From contig NZ_BAABLF010000013.1 of the NCBI RefSeq assembly GCF_039544205.1, positions 124,001-188,000 on the forward strand: 64,000 nt of DNA, written 5' to 3'. The notes beneath the pieces are model-generated. The model ran no database searches, was not told where the DNA came from, and saw only the letters and a list, made by a program, of their open reading frames with translations. Position numbers and translations under genes: made by a program. This document shows, in pieces, positions 50,943 to 59,909 of this stretch. The stretch comes from Ferrimonas gelatinilytica. GTDB lineage: Bacteria > Pseudomonadota > Gammaproteobacteria > Enterobacterales > Shewanellaceae. Numbering within the stretch: the stretch's first letter is position 1; the number at the start of each line of letters is the position of its first letter.

Positions 50943-51163
50943 GGCGCTGTTCGCTTTCCTATTTCGCCCTGCCGGTGAGAGAACCGGCTTCCTACCAGCA
51001 AACTACCAGTCTGCCCCCAAGGTTGGCTAGTAACACGATGATTTTCTCCAGTTTGTATAACTGTGACCAAATGTGTCTGGCCAGGTGAAATGCCCCCATC
51101 CCCCATGTTAACGTCGGCCCGTTTCGGGCCGCCGTGGCCCGCTTGCTTAAGATGGAGCCAATC

Positions 51164-53323
51164 ATGAGAAGATGGACTTTTCCCCTGCTAGCCGCGGTGT
51201 GCACCCCGGCACTGGCGGTGGAGGGAATGTGGCAGCCTCATCAGTTGCCGGCACTGGGCCAGGAGATGAAGCAACTGGGATTGGAGCTGGATCCCGCCAG
51301 CATGGCTGATCTGAATGCCTTTCCGCTCAACGCCGTGATCAACTTCGGCGGCTGTACCGCCTCCTTCGTTTCTCCGAAGGGGCTGCTGGTGACTAACCAC
51401 CACTGTGGTTACGGTGCCATCCAGTACCACTCCACACCGGAAGATAACATCTTGGAGAACGGCTTCTTGGCGCAGTCCCTGGCGCAAGAGAAGACGCCGG
51501 TACCGGGTTATAAGATCTGGATCACCGAGTCGATGACCGATGTCACTGATCAGGTCGTGGGCGGTTTACCGGCGGACCTGAGCGGGGTGGATTACTACCA
51601 GGGGGTGGAGTCTCAGCGGAAAGCCCTGGTCGCACAGTGCGAGGCGGATGGGCCGTACCGCTGCCAGGTGTCCAGTTTTCATCATGGGGCCAGCTACTAC
51701 CTGATCAAGGCGATGGAGATCCGCGATGTTCGCCTGGTCTACACCCCCTCTCTCTCCGTGGGCAAGTACGGCGGCGATATCGATAACTGGATGTGGCCCC
51801 GCCACACCGGCGACTTCGCCTTCTTCCGCGCCTATGTCGGCCCGGACGGCAAACCGGCGGAGTACAGCGAAGAGAATGTCCCCTACCAGCCGCAACGTTT
51901 TCTGAAGGTCTCCGCCTCCGGCCTGGATGAGGGGGATTTTGTGATGGTAACCGGCTACCCGGGCAGCACGGACCGCTACCGCACTGCCCAGGAGGTGGAG
52001 ATTTACTTCGAGTCACTCTATCCCGCGGCACGGGATCTGCGTAACCAGGTAATCGCGGTGATCGAACAGAGCAGTGAGCCCGGCTCCGACGCCCGGATCA
52101 AGTACGAAAGTACCCTGGCGGGATTGGCCAACTACGCCAAGAACTACCAGAGCATGGTGGAGTCCTACCAAAGCACCGGCTTTGGTGAGGCTAAGCAGCA
52201 GCGGGAAGCACAGATGTGGGCCTGGGTCGAGAGCGATCCCGCCCGGGCTGCCAAATACGCTGATGTGAAATCAGGGCTGGCCGAGCTGATCGATCAGAGC
52301 TGGCAGCATATGGAGCGGGATCTGATCCTCGGTTACCTGCGCTATGCCCAGCTGCCCGATACCGCGGCCCGTCTCTACCGCCTGGCTCAGGAGAAGAAGA
52401 AGCCCGATGCCGAGCGGGAAGCCGGTTTCCAGGAGCGCGACTGGGAGGGGATCGAGGCGGCGATGAAGCGGATGGATCGTCGTTTCGACGCCAAGGTGGA
52501 GCAGGCCATACTGGCACACCTTTTGAGCCGTTATGCCGAGCTGCCGAGCAGCGAGCGGGACCCGGTAATCGATCGTACCTTTGGTCTGTCGGCGGATCTG
52601 GATCCGCAAGCCCTGGCCGACAAGCTGGCGGGAATGTATGCCAAGACGCAGCTGACCGACCTGGAAACGCGACTGGCCTGGCTGGAGGCCTCGCCGGAGC
52701 GCTTTGAGCGCAGTGACGATCCCTTCATCCGCTTTGCGGTGGCGGATTATGATCGGGTGATGGCTAAGGAGCAGACGGATAAGCGTATCAGCGGTGAACT
52801 GTTGCAGCTTCGTCCCCGTTACATGGCGGCGATCATCGATTATCAGCAGAGCCAGGGGCACAGCGTCTATGCCGATGCCAACTCCAGTCTGCGTGTGACC
52901 TTCGGCACTGTTCAGGGTTACTCGCCCCAGGATGGACTGTGGGCCACACCCTTCACGACCCTGGAGGGGCTTGCCCGTAAAGCCACCGGCGAGAAGCCCT
53001 TTGATGCTTCCGATCGTCAACTGACTTTGATCAAGGAGAAGCAGTACGGCGGTTTCGACATGCCGACGCTCGGCTCCGTTCCGGTCAACTTCCTGTCTGA
53101 TCTGGACAGCACCGGCGGCAATTCCGGCTCTCCGACCCTTAATGGCAAGGGGGAGTTGGTGGGGCTGCTGTTTGATGGCGTCTACGAGTCGATCATCGCC
53201 GACTGGGATTTCAACCCGGATAACGCTCGCTCTATCCACGTCGATAGCCGTTACATGCTGTGGGTGATGAAGGAGCTCGATGGGGCCGACCACCTGCTCA
53301 AGGAGATGGCGATAGTTCGTTAA
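51164..53323 (+). CDS. S46 family dipeptidyl peptidase (DPP7-type)
   Basis: A 719-residue exported serine peptidase that removes dipeptides from N-termini. A signal peptide (1-18, ending TPALA) precedes VEGMWQPHQLP, the usual mature start. The catalytic triad is visible: His80 in TNHHCGYGAI, Asp in GGDIDNWMWPRHTGDF, and Ser in TGGNSGSPTLN near residue 650. The P1-determining position after the active Ser reads FDGV, with Gly where DPP11 enzymes have Arg, so preference for hydrophobic/neutral P1 (DPP7) is inferred. GGAG seven bases upstream supports 51164. Confidence 0.93.
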   Translation: MRRWTFPLLAAVCTPALAVEGMWQPHQLPALGQEMKQLGLELDPASMADLNAFPLNAVINFGGCTASFVSPKGLLVTNHHCGYGAIQYHSTPEDNILENGFLAQSLAQEKTPVPGYKIWITESMTDVTDQVVGGLPADLSGVDYYQGVESQRKALVAQCEADGPYRCQVSSFHHGASYYLIKAMEIRDVRLVYTPSLSVGKYGGDIDNWMWPRHTGDFAFFRAYVGPDGKPAEYSEENVPYQPQRFLKVSASGLDEGDFVMVTGYPGSTDRYRTAQEVEIYFESLYPAARDLRNQVIAVIEQSSEPGSDARIKYESTLAGLANYAKNYQSMVESYQSTGFGEAKQQREAQMWAWVESDPARAAKYADVKSGLAELIDQSWQHMERDLILGYLRYAQLPDTAARLYRLAQEKKKPDAEREAGFQERDWEGIEAAMKRMDRRFDAKVEQAILAHLLSRYAELPSSERDPVIDRTFGLSADLDPQALADKLAGMYAKTQLTDLETRLAWLEASPERFERSDDPFIRFAVADYDRVMAKEQTDKRISGELLQLRPRYMAAIIDYQQSQGHSVYADANSSLRVTFGTVQGYSPQDGLWATPFTTLEGLARKATGEKPFDASDRQLTLIKEKQYGGFDMPTLGSVPVNFLSDLDSTGGNSGSPTLNGKGELVGLLFDGVYESIIADWDFNPDNARSIHVDSRYMLWVMKELDGADHLLKEMAIVR

Positions 53324-53419
53324 TCCGGCAGGGGGATGCCAGGTTGCTCAAACAAGCGTCAGTCGGGAGGCTGTCGCTTGCCAAGTGGCCACACAAATGA
53401 GTATGTTATTCCCTATCAG

Positions 53420-53493
53420 GCGACCATCGTATAATGGTATTACCTTAGCTTCCCAAGCTAATGACGCGGGTTCGATTCCCGCTGGTCGCTCCA
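53420..53493 (+). tRNA. tRNA-Gly (anticodon CCC)
   Basis: A 74-nt cloverleaf with encoded CCA: acceptor GCGACCA / TGGTCGC, an anticodon stem TTAGC / GCTAA around loop TTCCCAA, and a T-arm GCGGG-TTCGATT-CCCGC. The CCC anticodon reads GGG glycine codons. A possible promoter (TTGCCA at 53378, TATGTT at 53402, 18-bp spacer) lies upstream. Confidence 0.93.
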
Positions 53494-53502
53494 GAATTTG
53501 AT

Positions 53503-53535
53503 AAACCCTGCGTCTTTCGGACGCGGGGTTTTCTC
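53503..53535 (+). terminator. Terminator after tRNA-Gly
   Basis: CCCTGCGTC-TTTC-GGACGCGGGG stem followed by TTTTCTCG, 10 nt after the tRNA 3' end. Confidence 0.8.
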
Positions 53536-53651
53536 GTTTTCAGGGGCCAGGAACTTCGTGAGGGCTGCCGTGGTCTCTTGCCAGGCTTTAGGACTTGCAC
53601 CCGTTTTAATCTGACGGCAGACTCGGAAAAGTCTAATGATTTGAGGCAAAT

Positions 53652-54806
53652 ATGGATTTTCATCATTTATTGGATCGTCTGGCGAAAGAGGATGGATCCG
53701 ATCTTTATCTGACCACAGGGGCACCGCCCATGGCCAAGTTCCAGGGCAAGCTGGTACGCATGAGCGAGGAGATTCTGACGCCGGAGTTGCTGTCGCAGAT
53801 CGCCCATGAGCTGATGGACGGCGAGCAGCGGCAGGCGTTCGAGAAAGATCTCGAAATGAACCTGGCGGTCAGCCTGAACGGCATTGGCCGCTTCCGTGTA
53901 AACATCTTTCAACAGCGTAATGCCCTGGCGATCGTTGCACGGAACATCAAGACCGAGATCCCCAGGTTCGAGGATCTGCGTCTGCCCGAGGTGCTTAAGG
54001 ACGTGATCCTGACCCAACGGGGACTGGTGCTGTTTATCGGTGCCACGGGATCGGGGAAATCCACCTCGTTGGCGTCCCTGATCGACCACCGTAACCGCAA
54101 CAGTGAGGGCCACATCATCACCATCGAGGACCCGGTGGAGTATGTGCATCAGCACCGGGGTTGCCTGATCAACCAGCGTGAAGTGGGGGTGGACACCCGC
54201 AGCTTCCATGCCGCTCTTAAGAACACCTTGCGCCAGGCGCCTGACGTGATCCTGATCGGTGAGATCAGGGACCGGGAGACCATGGAGCACGCCCTGGCCT
54301 TTGCCGAAACCGGGCATCTGGCGATCTCCACCCTCCACGCCAACAACGCGAACCAGGCGATGGACCGTATCATCAACTTCTTCCCGGAGGAGCGGCGACC
54401 CCAGCTGCTCAACGATCTGGGCAACAACCTCAAGGCCTTCGTGTCCCAACGCCTGGTGCCGACGGTTGATGGCAAGCGGTGCGCGGCGGTGGAGATCCTG
54501 CTGGGCACCTTGACGGTGAGGGACATGATCAAGCGTGGCGACAGTGGCGAGTTGAAGCCGATCATGATGAGGTCCAAGGAGCTGGGTATGCAGACCTTTG
54601 ACATGGCGCTGTTCGACCTGGTGATGGAGGAGCGGATCAGTGAAGAGACCGCGATCAAGTACGCCGACTCTCCCACCAACCTCAAACTGGAGTTGAAACT
54701 GCAAAAGGGCACTGTGGCTGAACCGTCGGAGCCCAGTGCCAGCCCGGCGCGCTCTGCTGGGTTGGAGCTCTCGCTGGAGCCCTTGAGAAACCATCTGGAT
54801 CGCTAG
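53652..54806 (+). CDS. pilU: Type IV pilus ATPase PilU
   Basis: PilU is a secretion-ATPase-like motor that assists PilT in pilus retraction. The 384-residue hexameric ATPase shows Walker A GATGSGKST near residue 130, the Asp box TIEDPVEYVH, Walker B QAPDVILIGEIRDRETMEHA and the His box STLHANNANQAMDRI. The N-terminus MDFHHLLDRLAKEDGSDLYLTTGAPPM and the stretch after the His box, FFPEERRPQLLNDLG, favour PilU over PilT. No pilT or other pil gene adjoins it here. The C-terminal ~40 residues are Ser/Pro/Glu-rich and probably disordered. Confidence 0.93.
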   Translation: MDFHHLLDRLAKEDGSDLYLTTGAPPMAKFQGKLVRMSEEILTPELLSQIAHELMDGEQRQAFEKDLEMNLAVSLNGIGRFRVNIFQQRNALAIVARNIKTEIPRFEDLRLPEVLKDVILTQRGLVLFIGATGSGKSTSLASLIDHRNRNSEGHIITIEDPVEYVHQHRGCLINQREVGVDTRSFHAALKNTLRQAPDVILIGEIRDRETMEHALAFAETGHLAISTLHANNANQAMDRIINFFPEERRPQLLNDLGNNLKAFVSQRLVPTVDGKRCAAVEILLGTLTVRDMIKRGDSGELKPIMMRSKELGMQTFDMALFDLVMEERISEETAIKYADSPTNLKLELKLQKGTVAEPSEPSASPARSAGLELSLEPLRNHLDR

Positions 54807-54837
54807 GAGCAGCGGTTCCTACTCTGGACTAGCCAAA

Positions 54838-54872
54838 CAAAAACGGGGCCCGTAGCAGGCCCCGTTTTTTGT
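54838..54872. terminator. Bidirectional terminator between pilU and menB
   Basis: AAAACGGGGCC / GGCCCCGTTTT stem with a 7-nt loop and a T-run on both strands, between convergent genes. Confidence 0.88.
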
Positions 54873-54887
54873 CACGCCCTTTGGCGG

Positions 54888-55787
54888 TCAGTAGTGCCAG
54901 GGGAATTTGGAGAAATCCTTGGCGCGCTTCTCCAGGAAGGCGTCACGCCCCTCCTGGGCTTCTTCGGTACCATAGGCCAGTCGGGTGGCCTCACCGGCAA
55001 ACAGCTGCTGGCCGACCAGGCCATCGTCCGGAAGATTAAAGCCGTACTTGAGCATACGCATGGCGGTGGGGGATTTACTGTTGATGGCCGCGCCCCAGCG
55101 CAGCGCCTCCTCCTCCAACTCAAAATGGGGCACCACCTTGTTGACCATCCCCATCTCGTAAGCCTCCTGGGCGGAGTAATCGAAACCGCAGAAGAAGATC
55201 TCCCTTGCCCGCTTCTGGCCGATCATTTTCGCCAGGTAGGCCGAGCCGTAACCGGAGTCGAACGAAGCCACGTCGGGATCCGTCTGCTTGAACACGGCGT
55301 GCTCCTCGGAGGCGAGGGTCAGGTCACACACCACATGGAGGCTGTGGCCACCGCCAACTGCCCAGCCGGGCACCAGGGCGATCACCACCTTGGGCATAAA
55401 GCGGATCAGACGTTGCACCTCCAGGATGTGCAGGCGCCCCATTCGGGCCACATCCGCCTGCCCCGCCTCGCCCTCATATTTGTAACCATCTTTGCCCCGG
55501 ATCCGCTGATCGCCGCCGGCGGAGAAGGACCACTGCCCCTTCTTCGAAGGTCCGTTGCCGGTGATCAGAACACAGCCCACATCGGACCATTGCCGGGCAT
55601 GATCCAGGGCCGTGAACAGCTCATCCACGGTCTTGGGACGGAAGCTGTTGAGGCAGTCCGGGCGGTTGAATGCGATCCGCACGGTGCCCTGATCTTTGGC
55701 TCTATGGTAGGTGATGTCGTCGAAATTGAAGCCGGGGACGGCGTCCCAAAGTTCGGGGTTAAAAATGGATTTGGCGCTTTGAGTCAT
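54888..55787 (-). CDS. menB: 1,4-dihydroxy-2-naphthoyl-CoA synthase
   Basis: MenB closes the naphthoate ring of O-succinylbenzoyl-CoA in menaquinone synthesis. The 299-residue crotonase-fold product contains FSAGGDQRIRGKDGYKYEG, VPGWAVGGGHSLHVVCDLTLAS (in part: GWAVGGGHSLH) and DPDVASFDSGYGSAYLAKMIG (in part: SFDSGYGSAYLA), all MenB-specific. Lack of other men genes nearby is common. The start at 55787 is where similarity begins. Confidence 0.96.
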   Translation of the reverse strand: MTQSAKSIFNPELWDAVPGFNFDDITYHRAKDQGTVRIAFNRPDCLNSFRPKTVDELFTALDHARQWSDVGCVLITGNGPSKKGQWSFSAGGDQRIRGKDGYKYEGEAGQADVARMGRLHILEVQRLIRFMPKVVIALVPGWAVGGGHSLHVVCDLTLASEEHAVFKQTDPDVASFDSGYGSAYLAKMIGQKRAREIFFCGFDYSAQEAYEMGMVNKVVPHFELEEEALRWGAAINSKSPTAMRMLKYGFNLPDDGLVGQQLFAGEATRLAYGTEEAQEGRDAFLEKRAKDFSKFPWHY

Positions 55788-55908
55788 GTTGAGGCCACTG
55801 GTTGCTCGCAAGATGGGAAAAGGCTAGGTAGTTGCCCCCCCGGCGTCAATCTCTACGCCTGAATTCCCTGATCGGGAACGAGTTTTAATCCGACTTCCGC
55901 TTCGTTTG

Positions 55909-56334
55909 CTAACGCTGAGAGGGGGACTGGAGCCGCGCGATCAGCGCCGTCAACAGGGGGTGATCCGCGGGAGCCAGGGTATCCATCCGGATCGTCTCGG
56001 GCGCTCGCCAGCAATAGCGGTCATGGCTGCCGGTCAGGTTGATGGGCTGCGCCTCCCAGGGGCAGAGGTAGCCGTGCAGGCGAATGCACTTTTCGCCTCC
56101 CCCGGTCAGGGGGTAGCGGTGTTCGCTGCTGGCGAGGTAAGGGCCGACCCTGAGCTGGACACTCAACTCCTCCTCGAGCTCCCGGGCCAGCGCCGCCTCC
56201 GGGGATTCTGTGGGCTCAATTTTGCCGCCCGGAAACTCCCACCACCCGCCCTGGGCAGCGTCCGGGTGACGGCGGGCGATCAATACCCGCCCGTCGTTAC
56301 GCAGGATAAGTGCTGCCACCACATTGATGATCAT
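55909..56334 (-). CDS. Nudix hydrolase (MutT-like)
   Basis: The 141-residue product has an intact Nudix box, G-x5-E-x7-RELEEE: GGKIEPTESPEAALARELEEEL near residue 40 (in part), after AALILRNDGRVLIARRHPDA and WWEFPGGK. The WEFPGGK segment and length match MutT-type 8-oxo-dGTP diphosphatases, but substrate specificity cannot be assigned from sequence alone. Confidence 0.9.
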   Translation of the reverse strand: MIINVVAALILRNDGRVLIARRHPDAAQGGWWEFPGGKIEPTESPEAALARELEEELSVQLRVGPYLASSEHRYPLTGGGEKCIRLHGYLCPWEAQPINLTGSHDRYCWRAPETIRMDTLAPADHPLLTALIARLQSPSQR

Positions 56335-56448
56335 GTCGTTACTCCTTAGATCCTGTTTGCGGCTCCTAAGACCCCGCCTCCCGCTGCGGCAGGGGACGCT
56401 ACCGTGGCTATACTTGGCGCTACCTATCTCCGGCTTCGGGAGCCAGCC

Positions 56449-56655
56449 ATGTCACACACTTACAAGAAGATCGAGTTGACGGGATCCTCGCCCGTCAGCA
56501 GTGATGATGCGATCCGCAACGCCATCGCCACCGCCCATGAGAGCTTGGAGCATCTGCGCTGGTTCGAGGTGGTGGAAACCCGCGGCCACATCGAGCAGGG
56601 CAAGGTGGCCCACTGGCAGGTCACCATCAAGGTGGGTTTCACCCTAAACCACTGA
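56449..56655 (+). CDS. Dodecin family flavin-binding protein
   Basis: A 68-residue protein with the dodecin fold: strand YKKIELTGSSPVSSDDAI, a long helix and the strands WFEVVETRGHIEQGKVAHWQVTIKVGF (in part: WFEVVETRG, WQVTIKVGF). Trp in RWFEV is the usual flavin-stacking residue, and twelve copies would form a hollow sphere that stores flavin or related cofactors. GGGAG lies upstream of 56449. It is convergent with queG. Confidence 0.9.
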   Translation: MSHTYKKIELTGSSPVSSDDAIRNAIATAHESLEHLRWFEVVETRGHIEQGKVAHWQVTIKVGFTLNH

Positions 56656-56705
56656 GCGTTTTCGGCGCCTGCTCTATCGGCCAATCGCCCAAGCGGAACT
56701 CTTTC

Positions 56706-57836
56706 TCAGGCGTCCCTCGCTAATCCCTTTTCGATGATCCGAATAAGGCGCTGCTGGCGCCGATCCGTTTCCGGGCCCTGCTGACGCTGTCGCGCCAGGG
56801 CCCAGTCGATATGCTCATCGACCATTGAATCGACGCGACCACGTCCCTGTTCCAGAGCCGAGATGATGGCATCGCTGTGCGGGGCATTGCCCAGGGCAAC
56901 AGCCAGGTTACGCTGCCAGCGGCGATAGCCGATGCGGCGGATGGGGGAGCCCTCGGTCTGTTTCAGAAAGGTCGCTTCATCCCATTGCCACAGTGTCAGC
57001 AGCGCCGGTTGGTGCAGGCTCTTGCGGATATGGAAGTCGCCCTCGGCGGTGATTGGGGCCGCCCGGTTCCAGGGACAGACCAGCTGGCAGTCATCACAAC
57101 CGTAGATGCGGTTGCCCAGGGCGGGACGCAGGGCCTCTGGAATGGGGCCGTCGGATTCGATGGTGAGGTAGGAGATGCAGCGACGCCCATCCACCACGTA
57201 GGGTTCGACGATCGCCCCGGTGGGGCAGGCGGTTAAGCAGGCGGTACAGGTGCCACAGTCGCCGTCGTGGCGCTTATCCGCCGGCAGCGGCAGATTGACC
57301 AGAAGTTCGCCCAGGAAGAACCAGCTGCCCGCCTTGCGGTTAAGCAGTAAGGAGTGCTTGCCAACCCAGCCAAGGCCGGCATTGCGGGCCAGGGGACGCT
57401 CCAGGAGCGGGGCGGAGTCGACGAAGGGGCGAAACTCGCAGGGGGGCATCTCGGCGCGGATCCACTCACCGAGTTGCTTCAGGCGTTGACGCATCACCTT
57501 GTGGTAATCCCGACCGCCGGCGTACCTTGAGATGTAGCCCTTCTCGGGGGATTTCAGGGTCTGGGCGAAACCGGCGTTGGGGGGGAGATAGTCCAGGGCA
57601 ACGGTGATCACCGCCAGCGTACCTGGCAGCAACTGGTTCGGATGGCAGCGCATCGACTCGTTGCGGGCCATGTAGTCCATATCACCGTGGTACTGCTTGG
57701 CGAGCCACTCGCGCAGGCGTGGGGACTCCTCGCTGAGGTCGAGGTCTGCGATCCCTACGGCGCTGAAGCCCATCGCCTGGGCCTGACGTTTGATGCGGGC
57801 CGCGAAGGCGGCCCAGTCCGGTTGCTCTTTGATCAT
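56706..57836 (-). CDS. queG: Epoxyqueuosine reductase QueG
   Basis: QueG reduces epoxyqueuosine to queuosine in tRNA using cobalamin and two [4Fe-4S] clusters. The 376-residue product shows CGTCTACLTACPTGAI and CDDCQLVCPWN cluster motifs (with further Cys at CISYLTIE), the GWVGKHSLLLNRKAGSWFFLGE segment (in part: GWVGKHSLLL) and a C-terminal HEAT-like region. Length is standard (E. coli 379). FolE2, which starts this pathway, is also in this window. Confidence 0.95.
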   Translation of the reverse strand: MIKEQPDWAAFAARIKRQAQAMGFSAVGIADLDLSEESPRLREWLAKQYHGDMDYMARNESMRCHPNQLLPGTLAVITVALDYLPPNAGFAQTLKSPEKGYISRYAGGRDYHKVMRQRLKQLGEWIRAEMPPCEFRPFVDSAPLLERPLARNAGLGWVGKHSLLLNRKAGSWFFLGELLVNLPLPADKRHDGDCGTCTACLTACPTGAIVEPYVVDGRRCISYLTIESDGPIPEALRPALGNRIYGCDDCQLVCPWNRAAPITAEGDFHIRKSLHQPALLTLWQWDEATFLKQTEGSPIRRIGYRRWQRNLAVALGNAPHSDAIISALEQGRGRVDSMVDEHIDWALARQRQQGPETDRRQQRLIRIIEKGLARDA

Positions 57837-57872
57837 GGCCGCAAGGGTATCAAAAGCGCCACCACAGTGGGA

Positions 57873-58835
57873 TCACTTTGCCAGGGTGATGGTGCCACTG
57901 ACGGTGTTGAGCCGAGCGGTGGCGCCGCTGCCGGAGAGGCTCAGGCTCTCGCTGCGGCTGTACTTGCTGATCAGCGGCTTAGCGTCACTCCAGCGATTTC
58001 GGATCTCCCCGCCGGGGCCGCTTTGAGCCTCGATGGTGATCGGGGTCTGGCTTCTCAGGGTCATATCGCCACTGACCGTCTCCAGGTTGAGTATCGTGTT
58101 GGCCTGAGTTTGCTGCCACTGCACCTCGAGATCACCGCTGACGCTGCGGCCGCTCAAAGCGGTGAGTCGGCTCGCCTGAACCTCGACATCGCCGCTGACC
58201 GACTCCACCTTAACGGCGCCCTCGCTGCTTCTTACCTCGATGTCGCCACTGACACTTTGCAGGGTTAACTCCCCTTCCCCCTGCGAAAGCCGGATATCGC
58301 CACTGACGCTTTCGGCCCTCAGGTTCTCCTTGATCCCGTTCAGGGTGATGTCGCCGCTGATACTATTGAGCCGGATCTGCCCCTCACTGTTGCTGAGCTC
58401 GATATCGCCGCTGACGGTTTGAACCATCAGCAGGGTCAGGTTATCGGCAACCAGATCCGTACTGACGGACTCCATAGAGAGGGCGATGCTTCGAGGCAGG
58501 CTCAGTTGTAGATCGCTGGCGCCCTTCTGGTTACGATCCTGGTGCCACTGCTCAGGCAGCACGACCTTCAGAAGGATCCGCTGGTTTTGCACTTCGAACA
58601 GAAACTCACTGGCTTCCTCATCGACCCGCCCCTGCAGGTGCAGGGTGTTGCTGTCGTTACCGGTCAGCTTCAACTGACCCCGGGGCAGTTCAATTTCCAC
58701 CGGCAAACTGCCGTCCCAGGTCAGGGTCTGGTCAACCTCCTTGGCTGATAATGGCAGGGAGAACAACAGGATCAACGGAAGGATGATCGCCCCGGCGGCA
58801 CGGGTAAGCGCGGCATAAGTGGCTTGGAATAACAT
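57873..58835 (-). CDS. DUF4097-type exported beta-helix protein
   Basis: A 320-residue exported protein (signal peptide about 1-31, ending SLPLSA). From residue ~130 it contains eight repeats of about 19 residues with the core (V/I)SGD(I/V/L/M)xL, e.g. SVSGDIRLSQGEGELTLQ, forming a right-handed beta-helix of the DUF4097/adhesin-like family. It is the third gene of an operon with an ECF sigma factor and an anti-sigma-like protein; the ribosome site AGGAG overlaps the stop of the preceding gene. Such cell-surface proteins often accompany ECF sigma factors in environmental bacteria; function is unknown. Confidence 0.85.
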   Translation of the reverse strand: MLFQATYAALTRAAGAIILPLILLFSLPLSAKEVDQTLTWDGSLPVEIELPRGQLKLTGNDSNTLHLQGRVDEEASEFLFEVQNQRILLKVVLPEQWHQDRNQKGASDLQLSLPRSIALSMESVSTDLVADNLTLLMVQTVSGDIELSNSEGQIRLNSISGDITLNGIKENLRAESVSGDIRLSQGEGELTLQSVSGDIEVRSSEGAVKVESVSGDVEVQASRLTALSGRSVSGDLEVQWQQTQANTILNLETVSGDMTLRSQTPITIEAQSGPGGEIRNRWSDAKPLISKYSRSESLSLSGSGATARLNTVSGTITLAK

Positions 58836-58845
58836 GGCAAGGCTC

Positions 58846-59313
58846 CTATAGGGGGTGGTAACTCTGTTGGGGATGACGAGTCTGCTGCTGGGTCAGATCG
58901 AACTCCCGCTGCTGGGTCCAAAGCAGCAGATCCAGCAGCGCCAGGTTGTCCGGCTGATTGCGCAGCGCCTGCTTCAACTCCAGGCGGGCTTCGCGCAACA
59001 GCCTGAGGTCGGTATTTTCGCTCTGGATCACCGTTTGCATTGTGTGGGGTTGGGGAAGGCTGGCCAGGCGTTGCTGGTGCTGCTGTTCCAGTAGCTCCAA
59101 CAGGCGCTCGGTACTGACTGAAGGCACCGGTTCAGCGAGCCAAAGAGGACGAAGCTGACTGCCGATCAGCAGCCCGATAAACAGCGAGGCAGCCAGGGCC
59201 CAGGCACTGGTGCGGCGAACCGAGGGTTGAAGCCGGGACTCGATCCCGGGCCACAGGTCTCGCTCCGGCACCAAGGCTTTGGGGGCGTCTTGGATGAGGC
59301 GATCGAGTTCCAT
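58846..59313 (-). CDS. Putative anti-sigma factor (single-pass membrane protein)
   Basis: A 155-residue protein with a short cytoplasmic N-terminus (MELDRLIQDAPKALVPERDLW), one membrane helix at about residues 37-54 (AWALAASLFIGLLIGSQL) and a Gln/Leu-rich helical C-terminus predicted to be periplasmic. Its start overlaps the sigma gene stop (TAATG), the arrangement of cognate anti-sigma factors. It lacks a zinc-binding HxxxCxxC motif, so zinc-type (ZAS) redox control is unlikely. The larger upstream reading frame is antisense or frame noise. Function is inferred from position. Confidence 0.7.
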   Translation of the reverse strand: MELDRLIQDAPKALVPERDLWPGIESRLQPSVRRTSAWALAASLFIGLLIGSQLRPLWLAEPVPSVSTERLLELLEQQHQQRLASLPQPHTMQTVIQSENTDLRLLREARLELKQALRNQPDNLALLDLLLWTQQREFDLTQQQTRHPQQSYHPL

Positions 59314-59855
59314 TACAGCAGCTCCTTCAGTTGTTGGCGGGCGCGATGATAGTGGGCTTTGCTGGCGCCTTCGCTGATTCTCAGCAGATGCGCAATCTCT
59401 TTGTGTTGATACCCTTCGATGGCGAAGAGGACAAAGACCTGGCGGGGCCGGGTAGGGAGGTTGGGAAGCAGTCGATCCAGCGGGCTGGGCTCGCCCAGTT
59501 CGGTCAGCGGTTCCGGTTGCTGGCCCAGGGGCAGCAGGCGCTGCCACCAGTGGGCCTTCCTGGCTTGGTCCAGTGCCAGGTTGACCGTAAGGCGATGCAG
59601 CCAGCTGCTGAACTGGGCTTCGAAGCGGAACTGGGGCAACCGTTGCCACACCCGGACAAACACCTCCTGACAGGCATCTTCCGCCGGCTGTGGGGCGCCG
59701 CATAGACGCAGACAGAGGGCGTAAACCCGTCCATGATGGATCCGGTAAAGGCGGGCAAAGGCGTGACGATCCCCCTGTTGGGCCAGCGTGATCAGGTGCT
59801 CCTCTTCCGAGCCTGAATGCTCGGGCAGTTTTCGCAGTGGTTCTTGACTCACCAT
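59313..59855 (-). CDS. ECF-type RNA polymerase sigma factor
   Basis: A 180-residue sigma-70 family protein. Region 2 is in AFARLYRIHHGRVYALCLRLCG through PAEDACQEVFVRVWQRLPQFRFEAQFSSWLHRL (short pieces shown) and region 4 in LPTRPRQVFVLFAIEGYQHKEIAHLLRISEGASKAHYHRARQQL (in part: YQHKEIAHLLRISEGASKAHYHRA-like). No region 3 is present, so it is an ECF (group 4) sigma factor. The gene heads an operon with an anti-sigma-like gene and a DUF4097 gene. The ATG at 59855 lies about 26 bp after a candidate ECF-type -10 element. Confidence 0.9.
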   Translation of the reverse strand: MVSQEPLRKLPEHSGSEEEHLITLAQQGDRHAFARLYRIHHGRVYALCLRLCGAPQPAEDACQEVFVRVWQRLPQFRFEAQFSSWLHRLTVNLALDQARKAHWWQRLLPLGQQPEPLTELGEPSPLDRLLPNLPTRPRQVFVLFAIEGYQHKEIAHLLRISEGASKAHYHRARQQLKELL

Positions 59856-59880
59856 GGGATCCTATATTTGGATTTCTCTA

Positions 59881-59909
59881 TTAGACGAATGCAGTGAAGG
59901 AAAAGGTTT
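59881..59909 (-). promoter_or_regulatory. Candidate ECF-type promoter (autoregulatory)
   Basis: On the minus strand AAACCT and CGTCTAA are separated by 16 bp, upstream of the sigma factor gene. AAC-containing -35 with CGTC-type -10 elements and 16-bp spacing is a common ECF promoter form. Self-activation is inference. Confidence 0.45.
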
